From NCBI RefSeq assembly GCF_001905885.1, contig NZ_LIYH01000002.1, positions 1,310,918 to 1,373,731 of the forward strand: a stretch of 62,814 bases of DNA, written 5' to 3'. Of this stretch, positions 35,188-42,848 are shown piece after piece. This stretch comes from Streptomyces sp. CB03234. Lineage in GTDB: Bacteria; Actinomycetota; Actinomycetes; Streptomycetales; Streptomycetaceae. The position numbers were made by a program, and so were the translations under genes. The notes beneath the pieces were generated by a model. That model saw only the letters and a list, made by a program, of their open reading frames with translations. It ran no database searches and was not told the origin of the DNA. Position 1 is the stretch's first letter. Each line of letters opens with the position of its first letter.

Positions 35188-36570
35188 ATGGCAGGTGAGT
35201 TCGAGGGAAAGTCCCTTGACGCCCTGTACGCGATGATCGCGTCCGCCAGGCCGGAAGAACTCTCCGGCGCCGGCGACGCTTTGGCCGCCGCGGCGCCGAA
35301 GATCCTCGCCATCGCCCGGGACCTGCGGCACTACATCAGCCGCGTCCAGTGGGAGGGCGAGGGCGGTGAGGCGTTCCGCAAGTGGGGTGCCGACATGGTC
35401 TCGGAGACGCTGGTACTCGGCGACTTCACCGAGGTCGTCAGCCAGGAGATGCTCCGAGCGGGCCAGGCGCTCCGCGAAGCGAAGGCGGCGGTGCCGAAGC
35501 CGGCCGGCCAGTGCTTCGCGGACCCGGAGAAGGAGAAGGCCCGCATCGCGGAGGAGAAGGGCCCGAAGCTCCAGGAGGCCATCCACCAGCTGGAGCGGCT
35601 GTCGTCGTACTACGACAACACGCAGGAGCGGATGAGGGCGCAGCGGCAGCCGGAGTTCAAGCCGCTCGTCGACGGTATCGGCGGCGGCGAAGTGGAGCGG
35701 CCTTACGACATGGGGAGCGGAACGGGTGTGGCGTCGTCGGCCACTTCGAGCAGGACGGCGTCCGGAGGGGCGGGAGCCGAATATTCGACCGTGCAGGCTT
35801 CCTCCTCCACTGCCCCGGCCGGCCGGGCCGCAGCGCCGGACCAGGCCGCCGTGCGCCCTGGGCCGCCGCCGGTCCTGCCGCCGGAGGGGACCGTGGGTAC
35901 GAACCTGGATTCCGTGTCGACGCTGCCTCCGGAGACCGTAACCCGCCCGGCTCCGCAAACGACGAACGTTCCGCCCACGACGGGACCTGGGACGGCAGCT
36001 CCGCTGCTTCCTCCCATTGCTCCGGTGGTCGGTCCCCAACAGGGTCGTACCGCCCGCATGCCTTCTGCCCCAGGTCCTGGTCCAGTGGGTGGACCAGGCT
36101 CAGCGCGGGGCCCCCTGGGCACTCCCGGACCGTTGGGGGTCGCCCGACCGGGCTCTCAGGACGGCATTGTCGGAGGCAAGCCCATGCCGGGCCGTTCCGG
36201 CCCCACCACGGGTGGTCCCAGGATGCCCATGGGCACCGTCATCGGCGAGGAGCGTGGGGCCTACGGTCGTGGCACTCCGGGCATGCCGGGCTATGGCGGC
36301 ATGCCCGGCGCACCGGGAGCGGCAACGGGCACGGGCGCCGGCCGTCGGCTCGCGACGCAGCCTGGTGGAAGCGTAGGCACACCGGCGGCGTCCGGTGCCA
36401 GTGGACGCACGTTCACGCCGGGCGGCACGGGTCTTGTAAGGCCCCCCGTCACGACAGCGTCGGGCCAGGAAGAGCGCCGTCAGACAGCTGCGCGCCCCGA
36501 CTACCTGGCGGAGGACGAGGAGACGTGGTCCATGGGGCAACGCAAGATCGTCCCCCCCGTCATTGACTAG
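35188..36570 (+). CDS. WXG-like/PPE-like T7SS substrate with Gly/Pro-rich C-terminus
   Basis: 460 aa. The N-terminal 160 residues are helical with a WEG turn (VQWEGEGGEAFRKWG, W55-G57), like the WXG100/PPE fold. From about residue 175 the sequence is Ser/Thr/Pro then Gly/Pro/Met-rich (GTPGPLGVARPGSQ, GYGGMPGAPGAATG). The tail is TWSMGQRKIVPPVID. No signal peptide. It probably pairs with the preceding small protein as an exported heterodimer, with the low-complexity part as cargo or surface-exposed domain. It ends 10 bases before the second mycosin start. Confidence 0.78.
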   Translation: MAGEFEGKSLDALYAMIASARPEELSGAGDALAAAAPKILAIARDLRHYISRVQWEGEGGEAFRKWGADMVSETLVLGDFTEVVSQEMLRAGQALREAKAAVPKPAGQCFADPEKEKARIAEEKGPKLQEAIHQLERLSSYYDNTQERMRAQRQPEFKPLVDGIGGGEVERPYDMGSGTGVASSATSSRTASGGAGAEYSTVQASSSTAPAGRAAAPDQAAVRPGPPPVLPPEGTVGTNLDSVSTLPPETVTRPAPQTTNVPPTTGPGTAAPLLPPIAPVVGPQQGRTARMPSAPGPGPVGGPGSARGPLGTPGPLGVARPGSQDGIVGGKPMPGRSGPTTGGPRMPMGTVIGEERGAYGRGTPGMPGYGGMPGAPGAATGTGAGRRLATQPGGSVGTPAASGASGRTFTPGGTGLVRPPVTTASGQEERRQTAARPDYLAEDEETWSMGQRKIVPPVID

Positions 36571-36580
36571 GAGCTCCACG

Positions 36581-37807
36581 ATGTCCCCCCACACCGGATC
36601 GTTCCGCACCCGCGCGGTCGGTTTGCTCGGAGCTATGTCCGCGCTCCTCGCCACTTGGACCATCGCGGTTCCGGCGGCGCAAGCAGACGATATGCGCTCG
36701 CGCCAGTGGTACCTCGACGCCATGAAAGCCGACGAGCTGTGGAAGGTGTCGACGGGCAAGGGGGTCACGGTCGCTGTACTCGACTCGGGGGTGGACTCAA
36801 CAGTGCCGGAGCTGCACGGGAAGGTGTTGCCAGGCCGGAACTTCTACGATCCGGAGGGGGGCACCGGGCGCGTCGATGGCAGGGACACAGAGCGACACGG
36901 TACCAACATGGCCATCGCTATCGCGGGCAACGGCTCCGACGGTGGCATCAAAGGGCTGGCCCCAGGAGTGAAGATCCTTCCCGTAAAAGTAGGGCTTTAT
37001 AGGGGAAACTTCAGCATCCTGCAGTCGTCCGCCAAGGGAATCCGATACGCGGTGGACCATGGGGCGCGCGTTATCAACATCTCCATGGGCGGGCCGGAAG
37101 AGGTGGAGGAAGTCCCGCAGTGGCGTAGTGCGGTCGACTACGCCCTGAAGAAGGGGGCGCTGATTTTTGCCGGCTCCGGCAACGAAGGCGAGGCAAAGCG
37201 TTCCTACCCAGCGGCCATCCCCGGTGTCATTGCGATCGGAGCACTCGACAGCAAGGGCAAAGTGGCGAAGTTCTCCAACTATGGTGACCACCTTACGCTT
37301 GCCGCGCCTGGAGTGTCGGTGCCCGGCCGCTGCACGGACGACGGGAGCCGCTATTGCGAGACCGGCGGCACCAGCCAAGCCACCGCAATCGCCTCCGCCT
37401 CCGCCGCACTCATCTGGTCCGCCCACCCCGACTGGACCGCCAACCAGGTCCTGCGCGTCATGATGCAGACCGCCGGCCATGTCGGCCCCGTACCGAGCAA
37501 GTACATCGGTTACGGCTCGGTCCGCCCCGCGCAGGTACTGCTGGAGGGCAAGGGCGACCCCGGCGCGCCCGATGTGAACCCGCTTCTCGCCGCGCAGGCG
37601 AAGAAGTCGCCGGGACCAGGGACTTCCCCCTCTCCTGAGGGCACGGGGGCAAGCGGCAAGGGCTCTGACCAGGCATCCAAGGAGCCTGTGGCAGCGGCCA
37701 GGCCCGACGAGGGGGGCTTCCCGCTCTGGGGCATTGTCGCGAGTGCCGTCGCGGTCGTCGCCATCGGCGCCGTCGTGGCGGTGGGTGTACGCAGCAGGAG
37801 AGCGTAG
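36581..37807 (+). CDS. Second mycosin-like S8 protease of the T7SS locus
   Basis: 408 aa from ATG 36581 (AGGAG at good spacing; an upstream in-frame TTG is less likely). A signal peptide ends near AAQAD. Catalytic residues are Asp68 (VLDSGVD), His106 (RHGT), the oxyanion Asn (AGSGNEG) and Ser265 (GTSQATA). The Pro of the usual GTSxAxP is replaced. A Ser/Gly/Pro-rich linker and C-terminal span (LWGIVASAVAVVAIGAVVAV) follow. It is clearly diverged from the 33402 mycosin and carries more A/T-ending codons. It likely acts on the locally encoded substrates. Confidence 0.9.
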   Translation: MSPHTGSFRTRAVGLLGAMSALLATWTIAVPAAQADDMRSRQWYLDAMKADELWKVSTGKGVTVAVLDSGVDSTVPELHGKVLPGRNFYDPEGGTGRVDGRDTERHGTNMAIAIAGNGSDGGIKGLAPGVKILPVKVGLYRGNFSILQSSAKGIRYAVDHGARVINISMGGPEEVEEVPQWRSAVDYALKKGALIFAGSGNEGEAKRSYPAAIPGVIAIGALDSKGKVAKFSNYGDHLTLAAPGVSVPGRCTDDGSRYCETGGTSQATAIASASAALIWSAHPDWTANQVLRVMMQTAGHVGPVPSKYIGYGSVRPAQVLLEGKGDPGAPDVNPLLAAQAKKSPGPGTSPSPEGTGASGKGSDQASKEPVAAARPDEGGFPLWGIVASAVAVVAIGAVVAVGVRSRRA

Positions 37808-37877
37808 CTGTACGCGTCACCATCAGGCCGGGCGAACGCCAACAGCTCGGCATCGGAACCGATTTGAGGAGACTCAC

Positions 37878-38204
37878 ATGACCAGCCCTACAGGCGGGTT
37901 CGGACTTGCCGACGATCCGGTCATCCAGGCGAAAAACAAGATCATGGAGACCGGCAATGAGGTGAGCAGGCAGGCTCGGGAGCTGGCCAACATCATCGAG
38001 ACGGCCAGCGCCGGCTGGACCGGTGTCGGTGCGGCGGGCTTCAAGAAGGCCCAGATCCAGCTCAACGAGGACCACGACAGGATTCGTCGGCTCCTGGGCG
38101 TGCTGCTCAACGCGGTCGGTGAAACCAAGAACCTGAGCAACGCCAACGACGTGGAGGTTCAGAACTCCTTCAAGGCCGCGAACTCCCAGCTGAACTTCTT
38201 GTAA
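37878..38204 (+). CDS. esxB: WXG100 protein EsxB-like
   Basis: 108 aa from ATG 37878 (Shine-Dalgarno GAGGAGA). Two long helices flank a WTG turn (W47-G49, SAGWTGVGAAGFKKAQ). It pairs with the following EsxA-type protein as the exported heterodimer of the T7SS. No signal peptide. The name is by position and similarity to the Streptomyces EsxB next to esxA; experiments would be needed to fix which partner carries the export signal. Confidence 0.87.
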   Translation: MTSPTGGFGLADDPVIQAKNKIMETGNEVSRQARELANIIETASAGWTGVGAAGFKKAQIQLNEDHDRIRRLLGVLLNAVGETKNLSNANDVEVQNSFKAANSQLNFL

Positions 38205-38253
38205 GCGGCACCGTCACTCTTCCCCAGACCGACTGACAAGCAAGGAGTCCAGC

Positions 38254-38559
38254 ATGGCTGAAGACCTCGGCACCAAGGTCCAGTATGCGAGCGTCCAGGA
38301 GATGGCCAACCGCATCCGCGTCGTTTCCCAGGGCATCATCAACGACCTCGCGGAGATGGACGCGGCCGTCAAGGTGGTGACCGGTACCTGGGACGGTGAG
38401 GCCTTCGCCCAGTACACCGCCCTTCAGAAGAAGTACCGCGACCTGGCCGACGACATGAAGAACCGCCTGGAGCTCGTCGCCAAGGCGATCGAGGCAGGCA
38501 AGGAGAACTACCGGTCGACCGACGTCAAGGCGTCGCAGCTGTTCACCGAGGCCTACTGA
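38254..38559 (+). CDS. esxA: WXG100 protein EsxA
   Basis: 101 aa (AAGGAG Shine-Dalgarno). The helix-turn-helix has a WDG turn at residues 46-48 and ends with YRSTD (86-90), matching the YxxxD/E T7SS export signal. It is 49 bases after esxB. It is convergent with bldB across a shared terminator, the same arrangement I recall for S. coelicolor esxA and bldB. Confidence 0.92.
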   Translation: MAEDLGTKVQYASVQEMANRIRVVSQGIINDLAEMDAAVKVVTGTWDGEAFAQYTALQKKYRDLADDMKNRLELVAKAIEAGKENYRSTDVKASQLFTEAY

Positions 38560-38590
38560 CGGCCGGCCGCCCCGCGGCGGCGCGTACCAA

Positions 38591-38624
38591 GGAGGGGCCT
38601 GCTCCGGCCGGAGCAGGCCCCTCC
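38591..38624. terminator. Bidirectional terminator between esxA and bldB
   Basis: A perfect palindrome with a 15-bp stem GGAGGGGCCTGCTCC / GGAGCAGGCCCCTCC and loop ggcc. On the plus side it is followed by TTACGTTTT. It serves both convergent genes. Confidence 0.88.
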
Positions 38625-38640
38625 TTACGTTTTCGTACGC

Positions 38641-38874
38641 TCACTGAAGGTCGAACTCGCCATCCTTCGCCCCGAGCACGAACGCGGTCCACTCCGCCTC
38701 CGTGTACCGCAGAACGGTGTCGGGATCCAGGGACGACCGCATCGCGACGGCGCCCCCCGGCAGATGCGCGATCTCCACCCGCTCCTCGTCAGGGCTGGTA
38801 CCGGGCGCGCCCTGCCACTTCACACCACTGATGTCGAGCGCGTACAGCTCGTCCTTCTCCTGCTGAGTGCCCAT
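38641..38874 (-). CDS. bldB: BldB-like developmental regulator (DUF397)
   Basis: 77 aa starting MGTQQEKDELYALDISGVKWQ, with the DUF397 core MRSSLDPDTVLRYTEAEWTAFVLGAKDGEFDL. The sequence and its position next to esxA match Streptomyces bldB, whose product is required for aerial hyphae and antibiotic production and is a small DNA-associated dimer. It ends soon after the conserved core; the S. coelicolor protein is, as I recall, somewhat longer. The promoter is at 38921-38951. Confidence 0.85.
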   Translation of the reverse strand: MGTQQEKDELYALDISGVKWQGAPGTSPDEERVEIAHLPGGAVAMRSSLDPDTVLRYTEAEWTAFVLGAKDGEFDLQ

Positions 38875-38920
38875 CAGGCGTGCTTCCCTTCGCGAGGTGC
38901 TGGAACGGCGTTGCGGCTCG

Positions 38921-38951
38921 ATTATCTGTCGACCGGGCCCGGGGTGTCACA
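38921..38951 (-). promoter_or_regulatory. bldB promoter
   Basis: On the minus strand TGTGAC (38951-38946), a 19-base spacer and GATAAT (38926-38921), with the -10 47 bases before the ATG. The element is supported by a second copy at 40662-40691 in which both hexamers and the following CGAGCCGCAACGCCG are conserved. Confidence 0.5.
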
Positions 38952-39079
38952 GGGAACGTACGGAATCACCCGACGCCACCTCTCGGCTGGCCCCGCCGGC
39001 CGCCCGCTCTCGACGAGCGGGCTCGCCGCGCGCGCCTCGTTCGGCTCTGCGGCAGGGCGGGCGAACATCTCCTCCTGGG

Positions 39080-39589
39080 TCATAGGTCGAATGCCTCAAT
39101 CCATACACGTGCCTCGGCCTCGGCAACCTTCGCGGTCCAGATGTTGAGGTCCTCAGCTGTTCCGGCGGTCGGTTGAGTGAAGCGCACGCCGCGGGAGACT
39201 GACTTCTGGAACTCTTCGGGGCCGGGAGCGTCGATCTTCGCGAAGAACTCCTCGTGCTCTCCATCGATGGACCGGAGGAAAATTCCCACTTCGGCAGAAG
39301 GCATCACGAAAGTGAGCGCCGCCGCGTCGTCCTGGAACCCGTGCTTGTAACCCCAACGGATGTCACGAGCAACTGCGGGTACGGTCACCCGTGCGTAGGC
39401 CTCGACTTCGGCTTGCGGAATCGTGCGGTCCCAGCCGTCGTGCGCCGCGCTTGGCGACGGGTGCAGTCGCCCCGGATCCGCTTCGGAGGAGGTGCACCCA
39501 GCGGCGCCGAGCAGCAGCGTGATCAGGAGCATGCCGCCCAGTGGATGGGCCGCGCGCAACAGCCCTTGCCGGGATAGCGCTATTCTCAT
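39080..39589 (-). CDS. Small lipoprotein of the degenerate cassette copy
   Basis: 169 aa from ATG 39589 (AGAGGTGA Shine-Dalgarno). The signal peptide ends in lipobox LGAAGC, lipidated Cys32. The mature part has no recognised domain; it includes WDRTIPQAEVEAYARVTVPAVARDI and FFAKIDAPGPEEFQKSV. It begins 7 bases after the stop of the truncated gene at 39596, so the two are coupled. Function is unknown; it may be a partner or immunity-like surface protein of the cassette. Confidence 0.7.
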   Translation of the reverse strand: MRIALSRQGLLRAAHPLGGMLLITLLLGAAGCTSSEADPGRLHPSPSAAHDGWDRTIPQAEVEAYARVTVPAVARDIRWGYKHGFQDDAAALTFVMPSAEVGIFLRSIDGEHEEFFAKIDAPGPEEFQKSVSRGVRFTQPTAGTAEDLNIWTAKVAEAEARVWIEAFDL

Positions 39590-39595
39590 CGCCAA

Positions 39596-40018
39596 TCACC
39601 TCTTCTGGGCCCGTCCGACGACCTTGTTGTTGAGGTCGGTCACCGCTTCTGGGTGGTCTCGCAGGTAGATGCGCTCGTGGGCGGTGAGCTTCGATTCGTT
39701 GTACTTCACGTTGCCGTCCGCATCGACCAGCATGTCGGCGTTGCGCGCGTCCTGAACGACGGACTCCAGACGGCTCTTGAGTTCCGTGAACTGCTCATGG
39801 GCGTCCCGCAGGAGCTTGGCTATCGCCTGCGCCTGTGTCTGGGCCGCCGCGTACTCGTAGCGGGTGGCGGTGAAGTTCGTGTGGGCGGCGATCGCGTAGA
39901 GACCGCTAATGTCCGGGCCGCGCGTGATCTTCTGTATGTGTTCCCCGTACGCGGCTTCCCGGAGTTGGTCGTCGTGACTTCCTTGTACGTGAGCACGTCC
40001 TACTCCCCGTTGTGTCAT
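39596..40018 (-). pseudogene. Truncated, frame-broken copy of the 762-aa cassette protein
   Basis: Residues from about GPDISGLYAIAAHTNFTATRYEYAAAQ to FTELKSRLESVVQDARNADM are nearly identical to the 762-aa protein encoded at 42849-45137. The equivalent of its GTG start (GTGCTCACGTACAAGGAAG) is present, but an internal deletion removes about 30 codons and changes frame. That start therefore no longer reads the body. The open frame instead begins at an unrelated ATG. The 3' end stops after about 140 codons. It may be a remnant or a short chimeric protein. Confidence 0.75.
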
Positions 40019-40117
40019 CGGTGGCCTGGCGGGAGATCACGTTCTGTGCCGTAGCCGCCAGGTTGGCGACCCGGCTTACGCCCGCGTGAGCCTTTGTTCC
40101 GCCCGAGGGGCGGAGGT

Positions 40118-40327
40118 CTACCGCCCTTGGCCGCCGGTTCTGGGCGGGACGAGACCGAACTCGGCGTACGTCCCGACGTCGGTGCTCATGAACGCGCTTC
40201 GGGTCTGCCGCAGCCTGGCTTCCTCCGTCGACAGTCGTCTGTTTTGACCTGGCTCTCCCAGGTCTCCTTCAGCTTTTTCAGACCGGCACAGGTGTCCCAG
40301 CCGGCGAAGCCCGCGATGGAGGCGTCA
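40118..40327 (-). pseudogene. Remnant of the 148-aa cassette protein
   Basis: The minus strand encodes FAGWDTCAGLKKLKETWESQVK, matching the 148-aa protein at 45273-45719 (FGGWDTCAGLKKVKETWESQVK). A 7-base deletion after that point shifts the frame. The remaining bases still align to the parent's end (SFMSTDVGTYNEFGL...). The first half of the gene is missing. Confidence 0.78.
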
Positions 40328-40357
40328 AAGGTCGATCTCCTGCTGGGCGCTGAGCCG

Positions 40358-40588
40358 TCACTGATCCATCTCGCTCAGCAGTTCCTGCCGGGTCGACTCG
40401 CTCCTGTTCCTTGCCTGGCGCCATCTACCGCGTATGTCGACTGCCTGAGCGGTGAGCCGGTCGGGGCGGCACTCGGGCTTGACCGGACATGCACAGGGGG
40501 CGTCTAGGAAGCATCGCGTGCCCGTCGCCGCAGCCCTCTCCCGCTCACCTTGTAGCACTTTTTCTCGCGTTGAGACGATTTCCTCCAT
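40358..40588 (-). other. Uncertain small ORF, 76 aa, Cys-rich
   Basis: From ATG 40588 the frame encodes MEEIVSTREKVLQGERERA, then a cluster CFLDAPCACPVKPEC and a charged tail. It lies downstream of the duplicated bldB promoter and just before the pseudogene remnant. No family is recognised and the ribosome-binding site is weak, so it may or may not be translated. Confidence 0.3.
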
Positions 40589-40600
40589 GTGCCGTTTGCT

Positions 40601-40715
40601 CGCCGCTGAGTGTCCATCAGGCGCTGTCCATCGTGAGGCGTTGGATCGGCGTTGCGGCTCGATTATCCGTCGACGCCTCCCGGGTGTCACAGGAACCGGT
40701 GAAAATCACCCACCG
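40601..40715 (-). repeat. Duplicated copy of the bldB promoter and first codons
   Basis: Aligns with 38863-38975. It shares the start region (ATG-GAC-ACT-CAG here, ATG-GGC-ACT-CAG in bldB), the CGAGCCGCAACGCCG leader and the promoter hexamers GATAAT (40667-40662) and TGTGAC (40691-40686), spacer 18. After five codons the similarity to bldB ends. Transcription from it would run into the degenerate cassette copy. Confidence 0.78.
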
Positions 40716-41398
40716 GTCACCTGCGTGCGGAACTCGTCCAGGGGCATGGTCCTGTCCTTCGCCGGCAGGTCCATCGTGAACTTGTCGCCGAAGGAGTCGT
40801 ACGTTGTGGTGCTCGTCCGTCCGTCCCGGAACGACTCCAGCACGAGCAGTCGGGACGTGCCCTTCTCGATGAAGTAGGTGTCGGACGCGTTACCGCTGAA
40901 GACCTGAATGGCCATGGTCGGCCGACCGCCTATGTTCCGGTCCTTGGCAGGCGTGTGCTGGCCACTCTCGGAGATCTTGTAGTAGGTGTCGCAGCCCTGA
41001 CCGGTCTCCGTGGTCACGTACACGTCCTTGAGGCGATCGGGCACGGTTATCGCCTGCCCCCGCTGCTTCAGCATGTCGGCGAGGAGCGGGGCACTGGTAT
41101 ACGTCGTGCCGTCCTTGCAGTAAAGGTCCCCTGTCGAGCCTTCGCCTGTCGCCCGCAGGTGAAAGCCCTTGTCGGGGTCCGACCAGATCTCCTGTTTCCC
41201 GCCACTGAACGCGGTAGTCGTGCCGGTGGCGTGGAACGACGTCGTGTTCATCGTGGTATTGGCGTCCTGGATGACCTCTGTCTCCGTGTCACCTCCACCG
41301 CTGCTCTTGTCGGCGTCCTTGGCGGCGCAACCAGTCATCACCCCGATCACGACGGCCAGGACGGCCAGGGAACGCAGTGCGGTACGCAAGGCGAACAT
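40706..41398 (-). CDS. Lipoprotein of the T7SS-locus cassette
   Basis: 230 aa from ATG 41398 (AGGAGTG upstream). Signal peptide with lipobox VMTGC, Cys24. The mature part has TTSFHATGTTTAFSGGKQEIWSD, GDLYCKDGTTYTSAPLLADML and YFIEKGTSRLLVLESF. This is reminiscent of the beta-rich LppX/LprG-like lipoproteins that carry lipids, but that is only a resemblance. It lies next to the duplicated bldB promoter. Confidence 0.72.
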   Translation of the reverse strand: MFALRTALRSLAVLAVVIGVMTGCAAKDADKSSGGGDTETEVIQDANTTMNTTSFHATGTTTAFSGGKQEIWSDPDKGFHLRATGEGSTGDLYCKDGTTYTSAPLLADMLKQRGQAITVPDRLKDVYVTTETGQGCDTYYKISESGQHTPAKDRNIGGRPTMAIQVFSGNASDTYFIEKGTSRLLVLESFRDGRTSTTTYDSFGDKFTMDLPAKDRTMPLDEFRTQVTGG

Positions 41399-41775
41399 CA
41401 CTCCTGTCTTCGATATCTGGACGACCTGCGGCAGCAGGATCGCTCTCTTGTCATGGCAGGCGGCCTGCACGATTTTCTCCAAGCGGCCGGTGGCCGCTAG
41501 GAGTTGTCTGTAACGGTGCTCGGGGCTGGCTCGCGCAGCGGGCGTTCGATGACTGCGGTGTGCCAGGTATGGGGCTCCCTTGCTCTTGTGGTGGGTGACG
41601 GCGGCGGTGATGCCGGCCAGGACGCCCATTGCGCGTGCGTTCTTTGTCGCCGGGGGCCAGAACTTCGTCTTGGTGGCCTTGCTGCTGACGGCAACGAGCC
41701 GACTCTGGATCGAGCAGGGCAGCTGAGTGCGCGTCGCCCTGGCACGGTCGCTCCCGGCATACGCGCCGTTCCGCC
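41399..41775. other. Gap without a supported gene
   Basis: 377 bases between the lipoprotein and the Cys-rich membrane protein. Several overlapping frames stay open on both strands, but none has a recognised domain, a convincing ribosome-binding site or a typical codon pattern. It may be a decayed gene or insertion remnant plus the lipoprotein promoter. Confidence 0.4.
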
Positions 41776-42840
41776 TCATTCTGATGGGCCAGTGATAGCT
41801 GGGCAGCCGAGCGCCGTACCAATTTTGGAGGTGAAGGCCTTGAAGAGTGACGCTGACTTGGGAGAATCAGATTGCTCCGTGGACCGGAAGTATTGCTGAC
41901 CGAGGCGCATGGAGAAGTACGTTGCCTTGCCCGCACAATCGGCGACTACGTGCGTGTCATCCACTCCGGAAACCTTCCATCCCGGAATGGGAGACGCTTC
42001 GGAATACTCGGGATACTTCTTGAGGCTTGCCAAGACGACGGGGTCCTGCACTACGGAGAAGGTGAGATAGCCGGACTCGCGCACAGAAGCCTCACTGTCC
42101 TCCAGCGTCACGGAACACGACCAGATCCGGCTCAGAGCCTCAGGTAGGGTCTCCTGGACCTTTGCATTCGGGCCGGCCACAGAGGTGGGCAGCGACAGCC
42201 CCGTGATGCCGCAGAGCTTTTGTGGGTCGGCAGTCCGCGGCCTGGGTGTGGGTGCGAGCTTGGTCGGCGCCTTCAAGTTCGTGTCGCTGCACCCCGTGCG
42301 TTCGACCAGCCTGTTGGCCGTATCCACCAGGAGTCGGACGAGTGCCATTCGGCTTTCCTGGGTGACCTGCCCTCTCCGTACGTCTCCCCTCACCACGGCT
42401 GCCTGTTCCGTCGCACACGAGGCAGGCAGCCACACCCAGGCACGGTCGTCATCCACGACCGCGCCTGTCGCGTTGCCCGAGAAGAACGCGATGTTGGCAG
42501 GGTCGGGCCCGCCATTGTCCGTGAACGGGAAGTCTGCCCGCTCCCTGGTTACGGAGATGAACAGCTCCTGGTCATCAGAGCCCGGAACCACCGACTTGCT
42601 CACAATGGTGCAGTCGAACAGCAGAGGGTCTCCGTCTGAGCTCGTCGGGCCTTCCTCGTCGGAAAGACTGCCCGTCTTTGCGAAAGCCGCTTCAACGAAC
42701 TTCGCAGAGACTCGTCTATCGCAGAGCTGATCCCGTCCCAGCAGGTTGGTGTTCAGGGCGATGTGCAGGCCGGCCAGGCTCACAGCAAGCGCGGAAAGCA
42801 GTGCGATGGTCTTCCAGCCACGTATGATCTTCTTTGGCAT
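41776..42840 (-). CDS. Cys-rich membrane-anchored extracytoplasmic protein
   Basis: 354 aa, ATG 42840. One N-terminal span (about residues 11-29, TIALLSALAVSLAGLHIAL) is followed by an extracytoplasmic part with eight cysteines. They fall in two similarly spaced sets of four (QLCDRR, FDCTI, ASCATE, TGCSD; then KLCGI, WSCSV, ADCAG, LGCPA), suggesting two copies of a disulfide-bonded domain. The halves are joined by a Pro/Thr/Arg-rich linker (KLAPTPRPRTADP). It begins 8 bases after the 762-aa gene, so it is co-transcribed with it. No family call is secure. Confidence 0.75.
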   Translation of the reverse strand: MPKKIIRGWKTIALLSALAVSLAGLHIALNTNLLGRDQLCDRRVSAKFVEAAFAKTGSLSDEEGPTSSDGDPLLFDCTIVSKSVVPGSDDQELFISVTRERADFPFTDNGGPDPANIAFFSGNATGAVVDDDRAWVWLPASCATEQAAVVRGDVRRGQVTQESRMALVRLLVDTANRLVERTGCSDTNLKAPTKLAPTPRPRTADPQKLCGITGLSLPTSVAGPNAKVQETLPEALSRIWSCSVTLEDSEASVRESGYLTFSVVQDPVVLASLKKYPEYSEASPIPGWKVSGVDDTHVVADCAGKATYFSMRLGQQYFRSTEQSDSPKSASLFKAFTSKIGTALGCPAITGPSE

Positions 42841-42848
42841 GGCTCGTT

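Noticed and set aside
36563..36580. TTG start for the second mycosin
   Set aside because: ATG 36581 has AGGAG at suitable spacing, whereas the TTG lies inside the stop region of the previous gene without a ribosome-binding site.
39596..40018. Intact short member of the 762-aa family
   Set aside because: The ancestral GTG start is out of frame with the conserved body because of an internal deletion, and the 3' end is truncated, so it is listed as a pseudogene.
41451..41936. Transposase remnant in the cassette region
   Set aside because: No frame shows DDE or Tyr/Ser recombinase motifs, and no terminal inverted repeats were found by eye.
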